Source of the DNA: Rheum nobile
Lineage: Eukaryota > Streptophyta > Magnoliopsida > Caryophyllales > Polygonaceae
Assembly (NCBI GenBank): GCA_027886185.1
Contig: WOAB01000563.1
Span: forward strand, 5,394,001-5,458,000
DNA: 64,000 nucleotides
Direction: 5' to 3'
The translations under genes were made by a program, and so were the position numbers. Every line of letters starts with the position of its first letter. The first letter of the stretch is position 1. Shown piece after piece: positions 1 through 10,362 of this stretch. The notes beneath the pieces were generated by a model. It saw nothing but the letters and a program-made list of their open reading frames with translations, was not told where the DNA came from and ran no database searches.

Positions 1-2
1 TA

Positions 3-110
3 AGCATGGAGTTTGACCGGAGGAAGGTAGAGCACAGGCTGGAGACCATTCTAGAGCATCCCCCAGACTCAAGAGTGAAGAGCGCGGTTGCAGGAGGCAA
101 CCCAGATTGA
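3..110 (+). CDS. C-terminal end of Athila-type gag-protease polyprotein (partial)
   Basis: The first 36 codons in this frame match the last residues of the aspartic-protease frame at 38689-39270 on the minus strand: SMEFDRRKVEHRLE, then a Pro-Pro-Asp-Ser segment and a terminal GGNP, then TGA. This is the region after the protease flap and belongs to the gag-PR polyprotein. The start is outside the window. Nothing after the stop resembles reverse transcriptase, so this copy, like its relative, goes straight from protease to noncoding DNA. Confidence 0.8.
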   Translation, partial: SMEFDRRKVEHRLETILEHPPDSRVKSAVAGGNPD

Positions 111-282
111 GAAGGATGAAGCGGTATGTCATGCCATGACAATAACTAAGGCGCTGCTCGGGAGGCAACCCGAGGTAAGCCTTTCAACTTAGTTTTTCTT
201 TCAGAAGCTTAGTTTTCCCTTGTTTTTGAAATTTTTTCTCTGTTTTTGTTCGACTAAACCACGCAGAAAAGCCGAGAAGAAA

Positions 283-440
283 CCGCGACCGCGGCATAAA
301 ACCCGCGATCGCGGTCGGAGAAAGTCGAGCAAAAACCTTGATCGTGGCATAAAACCCGCGATCACGGCCCCATGGCGCGCCGCGAATTAGGGTTTAGTCT
401 GACAAGGAGAAAAAAAAATCGTATGTTACCCGCGATCGCG
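283..440. repeat. cluster of GC-only 5+2+5 dyads
   Basis: Perfect copies of CCGCGATCGCGG lie at 303-314 and 429-440. Related forms (CCGCGACCGCGG near 286, a TGATCGTGG form near 340, CCGCGATCACGG near 357) lie between them. The decayed forms differ mainly by C-to-T or G-to-A, as expected if methylated CpGs are lost. Confidence 0.75.
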
Positions 441-1556
441 GCCTTCACTGCCGAAATTACGGTTCCTCCACGGTGTTCCTTCCATGGCGATTCTTCCACG
501 ACGGTTCCCTCCTTTATGGCGGTTATTTCCACGGCGGTTCATTCATGGCGGTTCTGAGGCGGTCTTTCTTCATCATGTTCGCGAGCAACAATCGGTGTAC
601 CCTTGATCCATCCATTGTTGTTGTTCCCTACGGTACGTCTTAACCTGTGAATCACCACCTGTGCATACTGAGTCGGAGTTCCAGCATTCCATGATCTATC
701 TCTTGGGAAGTTCGACTGTTGAAGTGGTGATGAAGTTTATGGGGATCCCTACATCCCTGAGTACTTTCCTAGCATTATTGACGAAGACTACCACCCCGAC
801 GTACACTCAGTGAGTTCTTTCTTTCTTCCCCTCATATTTTTCTTTGTCTTCCATACATTGAGGACAATGCATGATTCAAGCATGGGGGAGTAGAAAGTAC
901 TTGCTATCTATCTTGTAAATTAGTTCCGATTTCAGCATTGTTATTTCCATTCAGCATTGTCCATTGTTCGCATTCCCTTTAAAAAAAAATTAGAAAAAGT
1001 CAAAAAAGCAAAAAAGACATACATGGAAGTCCTGGGACAAGTCGAAAACCCGAAAGGGCGGCTTGGGTAATAAGCAGGTGGCCCAGACCAGCGCTAGGCT
1101 GGGGTAAAAAGGTGTTTGAGTGACGTGAGCATATGTGAGCACCTCTATGAAAAAAATACGAGTGGCTAGGATGAAAACCCGAAAGGGCTCCTAGGCAAAA
1201 TGAGTGAAAAGAAAAGGAGTGATTTTAGGATCTCATTTTACCTGGAGGGGCGACATAAGAAGAGGAGACAAAGAAGGATTGTCGGATAGGTCACTCTGGG
1301 AGGCATAAGGAGTCATAGATGGAGGCTAGGATTAGAGGTTACTCACACCATTGGATGTCCGGGTTAAGCTTGGGGGAAGTACTCTGCTTGCCCTTTAAGC
1401 TGGTTGAGTTGTGGATGTGTTGTGAATGAGATTGGTGTCAGGAGCTTGGCATGGGTTAGATGACTCTTAGTTGGAGGACATGCTTCCTGAGACCTTGGGT
1501 GCTGCATTGGAGGAGTAGACTTTCTTTTAGTTTACTCGAGGACGAGCAAAGGTCTA

Positions 1557-1570
1557 AGCATGGGGGAGTT
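1557..1570 (+). promoter_or_regulatory. polypurine tract of the plus-strand Athila-type element
   Basis: AGCATGGGGGAGTT lies directly before the 3' LTR, where plus-strand priming starts. The identical tract lies next to the 3' LTR of the minus copy (27512-27525), which fixes the LTR start at 1571. Confidence 0.85.
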
Positions 1571-2904
1571 TGATAAGAACTACTTTGTAGGGCTTAACTA
1601 AGAGTTATTAGAGGGTTTTATTGGTGCCATTCGGGTAGATTTAGACACATTCTTATGCATGGCGTTTGGGGGCGAAGTCTGGTGTTTTTGGAGGTGTATG
1701 AGCTATTTTGGATATCATAGGAGACACTGAGGAAGGAAGGCACCAAAAGAAGACGCCAAGGAAGTGAAGATGAGAGGTTAGGAGGCGAAGCCAAGGAGTG
1801 AAGGCCGAGCATTAACCGCGACCGCGGGCAAGGGTGCCGCGATCGCGGTTCCTCGGGCAAGTCGAGAGTTTTCCGCAGGCGCGGAGGAATATGAAGAGCG
1901 CGGAGCCACAAGAGGCCGCGATCGCGGTAAATGAGCCGCGATCGCGGGTCGTCGACGCTGGAAGTTCTGACTTTTCTCGAGTCTATCTTTTCTAATTTCT
2001 TTTCTTATTTTTCCATTTTATTTCGTTTCTTTTCTTAATGGGCTTAGGAACTTGTTAGGCCCATATTAGTTCTCTTTTCTATTTTAACCTAGGAAGAGAG
2101 CTCATTCCGGAGAGACTCTCATATCAGGTTTTAGTTTTTACATCATCGTTGTTTTCTCAAGACTATGGAAGGCTAAGCATGTTTGCTTAGTCCGGTAATG
2201 GAAGCATAAGTTTATTCATCTGGTTGTGAGGTTTTGTTCCTATCTATCTTATCCTATTGAGTTATATCTTTTCTCTTGAGCAAATTCTTATTTGGATGTT
2301 TGTTGGTTTATCTAGATTGATCACCTAGGTTTATTGCTTTCATTCATATTGCTAATACTAGAGAACTGTTGGGCTAACGCTCTAGTTCGAGTAGCGAGCA
2401 TAGATTCTTATCTTCCACTGTGGAATTTGTCTATGTAGGGAATTGATTACATGTTGAATGCTTCTGGTTGAGGTGTTATGTGTATCCTGGTTAATTCTTA
2501 TGTTCATTGCTGTCTTTGGGTTGAATCACTAGTGGTGCTAGGGTTATTCATTGGTAAGGGTTCTTAGGGATGGTTTCCCTATTAATCTACACAAGATCAG
2601 GACAGGAATAACCGAATAGGAAGATAGGGCATAATCAAGGAACAACCTTTGAATGACTTATGTGGACATTACTTGGCTAAGTGTTTTCTCTCTTTGATAT
2701 TTTCATCATATACTTTGCTGTGTTTGACTTAATTGTGACCAACCAACCTACAACTCCCCCTTCTTGTTACTATTGCATGCGAACAACACATAGATTAATC
2801 CCTTCCTCTCTGTGGATTCGACCCCTGCTTACCCTAACTACTTGTTTAGGTTTTGCTAGGATTTTATTTGATTGATTAGGTGATACGACTAAAGCCAGCT
2901 GTCA
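1571..2904 (+). repeat. 3' LTR of the Athila-type element
   Basis: It begins TGATAAGAACTACTTTG and ends AGCTGTCA, 1334 bp. The first 450 bp match the LTRs at 26198-27511 and 41269-42583 closely; the last third is more diverged. It carries four dyads between 1816 and 1947. The flank after 2904 starts GCATC, one half of the expected target duplication; the other half is outside the window. Confidence 0.85.
1816..1947. repeat. GC dyads in the Athila-type LTR
   Basis: CCGCGACCGCGG at 1816-1827 and perfect CCGCGATCGCGG at 1837-1848, 1916-1927 and 1936-1947. The two other LTR copies of this family keep the same layout (27134-27260 and 42206-42340). Confidence 0.85.
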
Positions 2905-3783
2905 GCATCTCATGCCCGTACGACGCATAGGCTATAGAATAAGATGGCAGCTCGTGCCCCTGCGGCCCGTAGGCTAATAGAATAAGATGACAGCTCGTGC
3001 CCCTACATCCCGTAGGCATGTTGTTTCAAACAATGTGAGATACATTTCAAATAATATGATGCTTTATAATGCATTTAAGAAAAAGAGCTAAAAACTTAAC
3101 TGTTGAGTTCTCCTTTGTTGATCATTATCGTTGTCAAACCATCTAGTGAGAACTTTGGTTGCCCCGGACCTTACTTTCAACGTTGCGCTTCTCGGTCTTT
3201 AATAGTTAGCGCTTGGAAGCTCCTTCTAAGGAATTGATCATGTTTTCTGATGGACCTGATGCCTCGCTTTAATTAGTGTTTTGCTCTAGAGTTTGTATCA
3301 ACATGGTATAAACATATAGTATTCATGAAATGAGTAAAGCGAACTATTCTAAACACATTATTTATAAAACAAAATCAGTTAAAATTGAATAGAATAACGT
3401 TCGGGGTTGAATTTTACCGTTCGGGTTGGAATTGATAGGAATGTTTAGATTTTAAGCCCTAGATGTGAGTCAGCCATGGTAGACCCATTTCATGCTTTGC
3501 GATTTTGCTGTAAAACTCCATGGTTGTATATTTATGGTGCTAGCCAAATATTATATAAACTACCACCAAGAGATGATTAGCTCTAAGAAAGGCCATTTTT
3601 GGGCCATTTAATCTGAAATCTGATCACACCATCATCTTCCACATGCTCAGTTAGTTGGACGTGACTCTTGAATTGTCTCAAACCATCTCCGAACGACATC
3701 AAACCACCTCCGAACTTGCCCATGTTGTGCACATAAAATCGGCTAACCACGCCACTTTGAAGCGTTTCTCTGAGATCAGTGGA
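2905..3783. repeat. copy A of a repeat also present at 17043-17908
   Basis: From the end of the LTR to 3783 the sequence is nearly identical to 17043-17908. It includes two units of a 44-bp minisatellite, a low-complexity middle and a protein-like end. Read on the minus strand, 3583-3780 gives an open stretch (RFYVHNMGKFGGGLMSFGDG) also found at 17711-17900 and, in broken form, at 48.4, 52.6 and 53.3 kb. No known family was recognised, and different copies are open in different frames, so I treat it as repeat rather than gene. Confidence 0.75.
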
Positions 3784-3790
3784 ATATATA

Positions 3791-4162
3791 TGTGATAGCA
3801 TAAATCTGTACCACAATAAATTGTTGAGGACGACAACGAGAACCCGTAACTCCGACGAACATCAATCCTTCAGAGCCCATTTCCGGTGCCCTACCAACAT
3901 AGAAAGACGGTCAAAGGGCGAGGCTTTCTCCCCTGGAAGATCCTTCGACGCTAAAGTCAGATATCTTTTCGTAGAGATGGAGGCTAGCGGTTTTCATAGA
4001 GAATTGAATGAATGATGCTAGGGTTAAGAATACCTCTTTTATAGTTGAAGCACATTAAATGAGCTTCCCTTCTTTTTAATGGGTCTTTTAGTTGATCTTT
4101 CTCTTTAATACCATAAATTAAATAATAATGATAAAGAAAATAATGTATGTTTTACCTCCACA
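3791..4162 (-). repeat. LTR (left copy, 3' LTR if minus strand) of a low-coding LTR element
   Basis: It reads TGTGATAGCATAAATC to TTTACCTCCACA on the plus strand and is homologous to 20737-21126. On the minus strand the bases just upstream of it form GAGGGGCATT, a plausible PPT. The left flank ATATA compares with GTATA right of the other LTR (4 of 5). See the element entry for the alternative tandem-element reading. Confidence 0.65.
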
Positions 4163-4459
4163 AATGCCCCTCGAATTCACGGGGCCGTATGGGGGTCGAT
4201 GATTCGAACAATCTGACTTCGATTTGACACATGGTCCGTGCGGTTGGAGTTGTGTCCAGTTGATCCAAAGAGCTTCAGAGCTCCTGATATAGACTTCTTG
4301 TCAGCCCAAACAGGTCCGAGCCCAATAATTCTTCTTCAAAATCCAAAAGAAAGTGTCCCAAATTAGTCTTCCAGACGCACAATCCACGACCTGCTTCATG
4401 CAATTCATCATGCATCGATGCCTTCTTTTAAAATAAGTAATGCACGATTTTGCACACAG
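4163..4459. other. interior of the LARD-like element left of the Tekay insertion
   Basis: No gene is visible. It joins to 15837 across the Tekay insertion. Both sides share a style of GCA/TGC-rich words (CATGCA, TTTTGCAC) but no coding frame. Confidence 0.5.
4455..4459. repeat. target site duplication CACAG of the Tekay element (left)
   Basis: CACAG lies directly before the LTR start TGTAACATCCC and is repeated at 15837-15841 directly after the 3' LTR end. Confidence 0.75.
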
Positions 4460-4485
4460 TGTAACATCCCAGGCCAAGCTACCCC

Positions 4486-4848
4486 AGCCACCAAGCCGCC
4501 CAGCCACCCAACGGTGCCGGCGCCGGTACTGGTGCCGCCTGGTTGTCCAAGGGCATGCAGCCCACACACCCAACCCTTCCCCCATTTAAATGGGTAGGTT
4601 GTTGCCCACGGGGATCGAACCTGGGACCTTTAGATACAAGGGCAATGCCTTATCACTTGTATCACCAATAAAGTACACTTTGAATGAGAGGGGCTCCGAC
4701 CTTATTGGGCCAGCCATTTCTCTATCCATGGGCCGCAGCCCATGTACCCCAACCAAATCCCCATGACTGGGAGGTTGTTTGTGAGTCTCGAACTCGAGAC
4801 CTCACGCTTTGACAAGAAGCATTGTGCTCTCTTGCCACCAATTGAGTT
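4486..4848 (-). mobile_element. tRNA-derived SINE (two tRNA-like modules) in the Tekay LTR
   Basis: Read on the minus strand it starts with a tRNA-like head: an A-box-like AACTCAATTGGTGG (4835-4848) and a B-box-like GAGTTCGAGACTC (4782-4794), then a tail mentioning GGGGTACATGGGC. A second module follows, with B-box-like GGTTCGATCCCC (4609-4622). The direct repeat GCTACCCC at 4478-4485 and 4849-4856 is the likely target duplication. The missing acceptor-stem pairing and the tail argue against a working tRNA gene. Whether this is one composite SINE or two adjacent ones is open. Confidence 0.7.
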
Positions 4849-5099
4849 GCTACCCCGTATTTTTGTAAGGTTATTTTGGGAATTATGGAATTTTCCCGAG
4901 TACCCGTTGTGTACGTCGGCTTTAATTCAGGTAGCTTGAGACATTTTGTAATGTGCTCTATATCTGTAATATTTTTCTCAGTGAAATAATATACAGACAA
5001 GGTGCCTTGAATTTTAAATTGTCGTTCGCGTACGATAATTTTTATCTCGGTTTATCGTCAAGCTCGTTCAAAGCCGAATGGATGGGAAAAAGGGGGAAA

Positions 5100-5648
5100 C
5101 GGCGACCGCCATTCAGAAACGGCGACCGCCATGATTGGGCCCGAGAGGTCAACGTGTCAGCTTCTAGCTGGCCGCGACAGGCCTAGCAACGGCGACCGCC
5201 GCGTGCCTGCCGCAGGCAAAATTACGGCGACCGCCGTGATTGTCCAGTGGGCATTGCCCGATGGTCGCCGGCGTCGTTCGAGGCGCGTCGTTGCGTCGTT
5301 TGCCGCGTCTGAGGGTTTGCAGATCACTCCTTGGGGTTTGCCTATAAATAGACGAGCTTGGGCATGGGTTTTGGGTCATCTACAACCCCGAATCGCTGCC
5401 AAATTCGCCTCTCGCCGGAGTTGTGTTTTCGCCGGAATTCAAAGGTCTCGCCGGTGTTGCTTTGGTGTGTTTCCAGATTGCCTTTGTGAAGCTTTTGGTT
5501 AGCCTTGGAGGTTAGAAGCCAAAGCAAGTCGAAGGAGGTTAAACCGCTCGTGTTTTGGGGTGAGTTTTCTCTCGTTTCAGTCGGCCGTGTTCTTAACGGC
5601 GACCGCCGTGTTCTTCACGGCGACCGCCGCCAAGAACGGCGACCACCG
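5100..5648. repeat. GC dyad cluster, CGGCG-AC-CGCCG type, 5' LTR
   Basis: Copies of CGGCGACCGCC(G) start at 5100, 5120, 5190, 5225, 5597, 5618 and 5637 (the last with CACCG). They flank the TATA box on both sides. The architecture is the same as the CCGCG-AT-CGCGG dyads of the Athila family: two 5-bp GC-only arms around two central bases. Confidence 0.8.
5343..5350 (+). promoter_or_regulatory. TATA box of the Tekay 5' LTR
   Basis: TATAAATA in the context GCCTATAAATAGACG, between the two groups of dyads, where the U3/R border would be expected. The 3' LTR has TGTAAATA at the same place (13916-13923). Confidence 0.6.
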
Positions 5649-7235
5649 CCAGTGCCCAGAATGCCTTCATGGCTTTGGCTTGGTCGGTTGTCGTCGTGGC
5701 GTCTTTCCTTTCGTGTTCTTTCGCCGTGTTTAGATTCGTACTGTTTATGTCGGATCTAACTTAGGGTTCCTTTTATGGGTCGACTCGAAGGTTGTTGTGC
5801 TGTCGGAACTATACCGTGTCGAGCCCGGAATCCAGTGATGTCTTTAGACTATTCTGCGGAGTAAGGTAAGTGGCGGTTCGCTCTTGCTCTTTCGTTCCAT
5901 ATTTACATTAATTATCAGTAGTTTATCTGAGTAATTAATTTGGAATGAATATTCTGTTTGTCTGGAAACGGTTTTGATAAACTGTTTTGAAAATCATATA
6001 ATAGGTTGTATATCTGTTAGAACAACGCTATTATCTGTGATCGCCTTTCGGGCCTTTTTGTGGATTTATCCTGTAAATGTTGTGGTGATGTAACTGTTTA
6101 GTTAGCACTGTTAGATAGGAACGTTACTCGGACTCTGTCCAGTCGTTTCTATATAATCTGGTATCGGGATGGCTCGTCCCCATCTGGTACTATTCTAAGA
6201 TCATGATCGGTCTCTTACACATGTGTGTAGAGACATGACACTTAGCTGGTGTCACAAACCTTTCGGTATACGTCACTCTCGACGAAACGTATACTAAGAT
6301 GTGTCGTCCCATTGGTGGGGTACACATGTAAAAGTCTATAACGTGATGTGTGTTTTGAAACATAAATCAGATAAGTGCTACCTTGACGCACATAATTAAT
6401 ACACCTTGGGCGAGTAGTGCAGCTAAGTTCAGTGCAGCTAGGAAAACTCGTCTTGACTTGAATGTAGTACGTTCTCTTTCCAATCTGGATTCGCTGTAGG
6501 CGATGAGGTTGGTCGCGAACCGAAGCATCTCAGTCAGTTTTAAATCATTGTTGTATGATTCTGTAATATTCTAGATTTGTCATACTTCCTTAAAGACTCA
6601 TTTCAGTTGGAGTCTTCTTTCGAGTCGATTTCTGTGAAGATTCAGTCTTCCAGAATCTTCTCTTGTGCATACCTCTTGTTTATTCCAGTAGGAGTATGGT
6701 GGTTGACAAGCGTACTCGATTATTATTCGAGGGACGAAGAGTCTAACCTAATACAACTGCTTCGAACCAGTCTGCTTTATTCCCTTGCTAGTCTATTCAT
6801 TTAGACTAACCAACCAATATTTTCCCTTGTATGGTTGGCTGGTGTCATCCGTTTGATTCGGCACATCAGTTAAGAAGTAGCTCAGAAGATTAGAAGGACT
6901 ATGGAGTCGACGGTGGTTTTTGAATGTTTTAATTATTTCTTTAATCAGGTTATGATCCTTTGGACAATAACTCTGTTTGTAATGTGCTTTCTTAGTCTTC
7001 CGATGTGTTTGGTTTAAACTATGTTTTGACCTATTCGGGATTGGGTTGTAATCCCGTAACTCTTATTTCCTTGACAATGTTATGTTTTAGAATTTAATGC
7101 TTGATCTTTGTGTATCAATTGCATTTCATAAATTGTATTTATTTGGTAAAGCCTTGGGTGATCTCGGTAAGGAACACTGGGGTCACTGGCGGTAATACCT
7201 TTCCAAAAGGGTTAAGTTTTGGGGGTGTTACAGTT

Positions 7236-7250
7236 TTGGTATCAGAGCCA
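7236..7250 (+). promoter_or_regulatory. primer binding site, initiator tRNA-Met
   Basis: TTGGTATCAGAGCCA lies four bases after the LTR end. TGGTATCAGAGCCA is the complement of the 3' end of plant initiator tRNA-Met. Confidence 0.9.
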
Positions 7251-7393
7251 AATTTTTAAAACGGGTTTGGAATTTTTATAAACCATTTATTCATTTTTAA
7301 AATGCTTTAAAGAGGGCTCAGAATTTTCATTCTGAAAAGAATTTAAAAACACCGTTCATAGTCGTGTCTTCTTTATAGTCTGATATAGTAAGC

Positions 7394-8188
7394 TTGCTTC
7401 TATGTCTAGAAAGACTAATTCCTTCCTTATTGTTCGATAGGATGGGTGTCTGCTTTTCTATTGGTAGGGGGTCGGAAGACGCCAAGTCGGATCAGCCGAG
7501 GCTAGATTTTCCGTTACCTCAGCGATGTTTCGAGGTTGGAGGCCCGAGTAGCCCACCCGAAGACGTCAAGCACGTTCTCCCCGAGTTAGTTGTCCTTGTA
7601 GCCAGGAATGCTATGGTCCCTAGACCTGCACCTGTGCCGCCACCAAGGGTGGAGGGAGTACAGGAATGGGAGCAGGAAGACGAGTTGTCAAGGTATAAAC
7701 AAGGGGTTTACCAAGACGACTTTCTGCTGGGACCAATTCCCGAGGAGATCGAGTACGAGGAGGAGGAAGAGGAGATGCTTGAGCAAGATCCTGTCGAGGA
7801 CGAGGATATGATAGAGGATGATCCCGAGGATGAGGATCCCATCGAGGATGATCCCGAGGATGAGGATCCCATCGAGGATGATCCCGAGGATGAGGATCCC
7901 ATCGAGGATGATCCCGAGGATGAGGATCCCATAGAGGATGATCCAGAAGAGGATCCAGAGTTGGACCTTGGAGGGCAGAATCAGGAGCCCGGTACAGGAT
8001 TGTCACCAGTGCCAGAGTACGCACCCATGTCAGAAGCTGATTGGGAGGCATTGTATACCGAGTACGGTATTGGGAGAAGTGTCTCAGCCTATCCCTACTC
8101 CAAGGAGATGGAGGTCGGAATCCGAGATGCAGGAGATTCTCCGCCAGAGCGAGGTAATCTCCGCAGAACAGCAGCGTCAGAGGGATGA
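7394..8188 (+). CDS. accessory ORF between PBS and gag: acidic repeat protein with an MGxxxS start
   Basis: This sense-strand frame of up to 264 codons is not part of gag. The better start is probably the Met at 7442, since it gives MGVCFSIGRG, which fits an N-myristoylation signal (Gly2, Ser6) with a neighbouring Cys; the upstream Met at 7394 only adds hydrophobic residues. A Pro-rich segment follows, then a very acidic part with a 10-residue unit (DEDPIEDDPE) repeated about four times in 30-bp DNA repeats (7805-7945). From about 8100 the sensible reading moves to another frame (to 8390), so this copy is frameshifted. No known family was recognised. Membrane targeting is inference. Confidence 0.55.
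   Translation: MLLCLERLIPSLLFDRMGVCFSIGRGSEDAKSDQPRLDFPLPQRCFEVGGPSSPPEDVKHVLPELVVLVARNAMVPRPAPVPPPRVEGVQEWEQEDELSRYKQGVYQDDFLLGPIPEEIEYEEEEEEMLEQDPVEDEDMIEDDPEDEDPIEDDPEDEDPIEDDPEDEDPIEDDPEDEDPIEDDPEEDPELDLGGQNQEPGTGLSPVPEYAPMSEADWEALYTEYGIGRSVSAYPYSKEMEVGIRDAGDSPPERGNLRRTAASEG
7805..7945 (+). repeat. 30-bp tandem repeat in the accessory ORF
   Basis: About four and a half units of a 30-bp sequence starting GATGATCCCGAGGATGAGG are nearly identical. The unit length is a multiple of three, so copy number can change without breaking the frame. The reverse-strand open frames over it (Ser/Gly-rich or His/Pro-rich) are by-products. Confidence 0.85.
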
Positions 8189-8390
8189 GCTGATCGCCAG
8201 TACTCAGAGGAGGGCTGGAATAGGAGGACCAGTCATGGACGACCCATACTTTACCATGACTGAGCTAGGACTATGTGCTTCAGGGTCAAGTAGGGTGCGA
8301 AACCCATCGCCAGAGCTCGATGGTGAGCCTAGCCCGAAGAGACCATGCACGAGTAGCCAGTCGTATGGGAGACATTTTGGAACGCCTTGA
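8095..8390 (+). pseudogene. frameshifted C-terminal part of the accessory ORF
   Basis: In the frame ending at 8390 the translation has a heptad-like Gln/Glu-rich stretch (SEMQEILRQSEVISAEQQRQ) and then a Ser/Pro-rich tail with a basic KRP. It overlaps the end of the 264-codon frame and looks like its natural continuation after a single-base indel near 8100. It ends about 290 bp before the gag start. Confidence 0.45.
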
Positions 8391-8679
8391 GGAGGAGTGG
8401 CGTTGCCTATCGTAGTAGTTCGTTTCTTAGTTTTCCAAGTTGTACTTTGTGTAATATTTCAGTATTGCGGCAAGTACTTTGAAAAACACTTATATCTTTG
8501 AGCAATGTTGTCCTAACGCTCGAATGATAAACTTATGTGTAACTTGTGTAAGAATTCGAAGGTTCATCTATAAAATACCAAGTTGATCTATTCTGAGTAA
8601 TTTATTTACGTTGGTATATTGCATAAGTGTATTGCATAATATTAATGTATTGAATGCTTGGAATTTGATCGGTAAATAG

Positions 8680-10362
8680 ATGGTGAACCCAAGAAGCACG
8701 AGAAATTCGACTCGAGCCGGTGCTGGGACCAGCCAAAACCCCAGACCAGCATGAAGAGGTGTTCAGGATGAACACGAGTTTGAGTCTCGCGTCCAGCAGA
8801 GGCGTGAAGGTCAGGATCAGACCCAAGCGCCGACGTTGTTTGACGCTGCAGCTGTTGAGGCGATCCGTGGGATCGTGATGCAGGCTATTACAGATGTCTT
8901 GAGACCAAGTGCGCCTCAAGCACAAGAAGTGCCTGTTCATGCAGCGGTTCCTGATGTTGTGGAACCCAGAAACCCTGTGATTCAAGAGACTGCCGTTAGG
9001 GCGAGGGACAACTATGGTCGCGCTCTTAAGACCATTACTTCCATGAGACCCGACTGCTATAACGGGAAAGGGGAGCCAGTGGCAGTGACTCATTGGTTCT
9101 CCCATATGGAGAGGCTGTTCAGGAACGTGGAGTGTACGGAGGCCGAGAAGGTCCATATCGCTTATCTTCAGCTGAAGGAGGAGGCTAGCGAGTGGTGGGA
9201 GAGCACTGGTTTGGCTGAGAGCCCAGTGTTGACTTGGTCGATGTTCAAGACCAAGATGGTTGATCGCTTTTTCTCTCGTGCTATGAGAGAGGAGAAGCAT
9301 AAAGAGTTCTTGTACCCTCAGACTGATGGTCTGAGAGTGACCGAGTTGGCATCTAAGTTCAACCATCTTCTACAGTACGCCACTACCGAGATCACCAGCG
9401 AGGCTCAAAAGATCTGGTACTTCCACGAGTGGATGAACCCGGATATCAAGCCATTAATGGTGCACCACACATGCTCTACCTTGGAGCAGTATGTGGATTG
9501 TGTCTATAAGCTGGAGGTAACTCTCGAGGAGTCGACCAAGAGGCGCAACCGACAGAAGTCGATGCAGAATCAGAACCAGGGAGATGGTTTTAAGCGCCCT
9601 GCGCCACCGTCTAACTTCGCCAAATCCGGCAGAGCTAAGACGGAGATGACGCAAGGAGGATCGAGTCAGCAGTCAGGGCAGACCAGGAGTACAGTTCAGT
9701 GTTATAACTGCGGTACTGCTGGGCACAAGAGCACTGAGTGTCAGAAGGAGAGGAGGCCATGCTTTGGGTGTGGACGTGATGGTCATCTGCAAAAGTTCTG
9801 CAAGCAGGGGAAGCAGAAGGGAGTAGAGTCGCAGCAAGGGTCAGTTCATCAGAGCAACCGACCTAGGTTTAAGCCTGCCGAGACTCCTAGCCCTTCAGTG
9901 CAGACGACTGCTCAGAACAGGGGAAAGGCCCCAGCTGTTTTTGGAAGTCAGGGCCAACGCTTGTACGAGATGCGTGAGGCAAATGGACCCAACGCTCCGA
10001 TTGCTCAAGGTACTCTATACCTTCACTCTACTTCAGTGTGCATTCTGTTTGATTCTGGTGCTACGCATTCCTTTATTTTGGATAGCTGTGTTAGCAAGTT
10101 AGACTTAGTGTGCAATGATTCGTGCGACCCTTTCGTCGTTAATCTTCCTAATGGAGAACGTTTGGTGGGAACCAAGCATTTGTCCGACTTTCCGATTACC
10201 ATTCAGGGTAAGGAATTCGAGGCAGATTTAATCTGCATAGCCATGGCTCCATACGACATTATTCTCGGTATGGATTGGCTAACGCGTCACAAGGCGGTGA
10301 TCGACTTCAGTTCAAGAACGGTGACGGTGTCATCCGGGGGCCAATTCGTAAGGTCGAAATGA
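8680..10362 (+). CDS. gag and aspartic protease of the Tekay element
   Basis: The original start is probably ATG 8680 (MVNPRSTRNS); the same frame hits TGA at 8752-8754 (a likely CGA-to-TGA change) and is open from there to 10362. Met 8836 starts the longest uninterrupted frame, 508 residues. Order: a Retrotrans_gag domain (WFSHMERLF, EWWE, LYPQTDG segments), two zinc knuckles CX2CX4HX4C (9700-9741 and 9760-9801), a linker, then a retropepsin with the DSGA active site at 10051-10062 and ILGMDWL near the end. It assembles particles and matures the polyprotein. The stop at 10362 comes from a frameshift relative to the RT frame. Confidence 0.9.

Larger units (their letters stand above)
111..1570 (+). 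other. noncoding 3' interior of the Athila-type element
   Basis: No credible gene is present. The stretch starts with a segment shared with the minus copy just after its protease stop (the GGCAACCCGAGG-type sequence near 165). It then has a cluster of GC dyads (280-440), a run of derived GGCGGTT-like words (450-560), and a piece near 840-900 matching the 3' flank of the ORF1-like gene in the minus copy. The last 500 bases match the minus copy at 27512-28030. The short open frame at 372-557 is built from dyad repeats and is not a gene. Confidence 0.7.
1..2904 (+). mobile_element. 3' end of a non-autonomous Athila-type gypsy element, plus strand
   Basis: The window opens inside an LTR element. 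The order is end of a gag-protease frame (to 110), a noncoding stretch with GC-rich dyads, a PPT ending at 1570 and a complete 3' LTR (1571-2904). The same LTR and the same protease tail occur on the minus strand at 26198-42583, so both are copies of one family. In this copy only about 1.46 kb separates the protease stop from the LTR. The Athila ORF1-like gene of the other copy is almost wholly missing, though a trace of its end lies near 745-815. The 5' half and 5' LTR are outside the window. Confidence 0.85.
4460..7232 (+). repeat. 5' LTR of the Tekay element, with a SINE inserted near its start
   Basis: It starts TGTAACATCCC and ends GGGGGTGTTACA before the PBS. From 4852 (ACCCCGTATTTTTG) onward it aligns with the 3' LTR (from 13426). 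The extra 0.37 kb at the start is SINE. It contains a TATAAATA box at 5343-5350, seven GC dyads (5100-5648), and about 1.6 kb of lower-GC sequence after them. Small open frames here (for example 5131-5502) only follow the GC-rich stretch. Confidence 0.85.

Noticed and set aside
4609..4850. tRNA genes suggested by A- and B-box-like words
   Set aside because: No cloverleaf or acceptor pairing; the sequence continues into a SINE tail and is flanked by a direct repeat.
4953..5759. Frames in the GC-rich part of the Tekay LTR
   Set aside because: They follow the dyad-rich stretch, are partly duplicated in the 3' LTR with different ends, and show no domain.
7708..8051. Minus-strand Ser/Gly-rich and His/Pro-rich frames over the acidic repeat
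   Set aside because: They are the reverse complement of the in-frame 30-bp repeat and carry no start context or family.
8602..9366. 254-codon minus-strand frame opposite gag
   Set aside because: Antisense to a clear gag domain; composition only.
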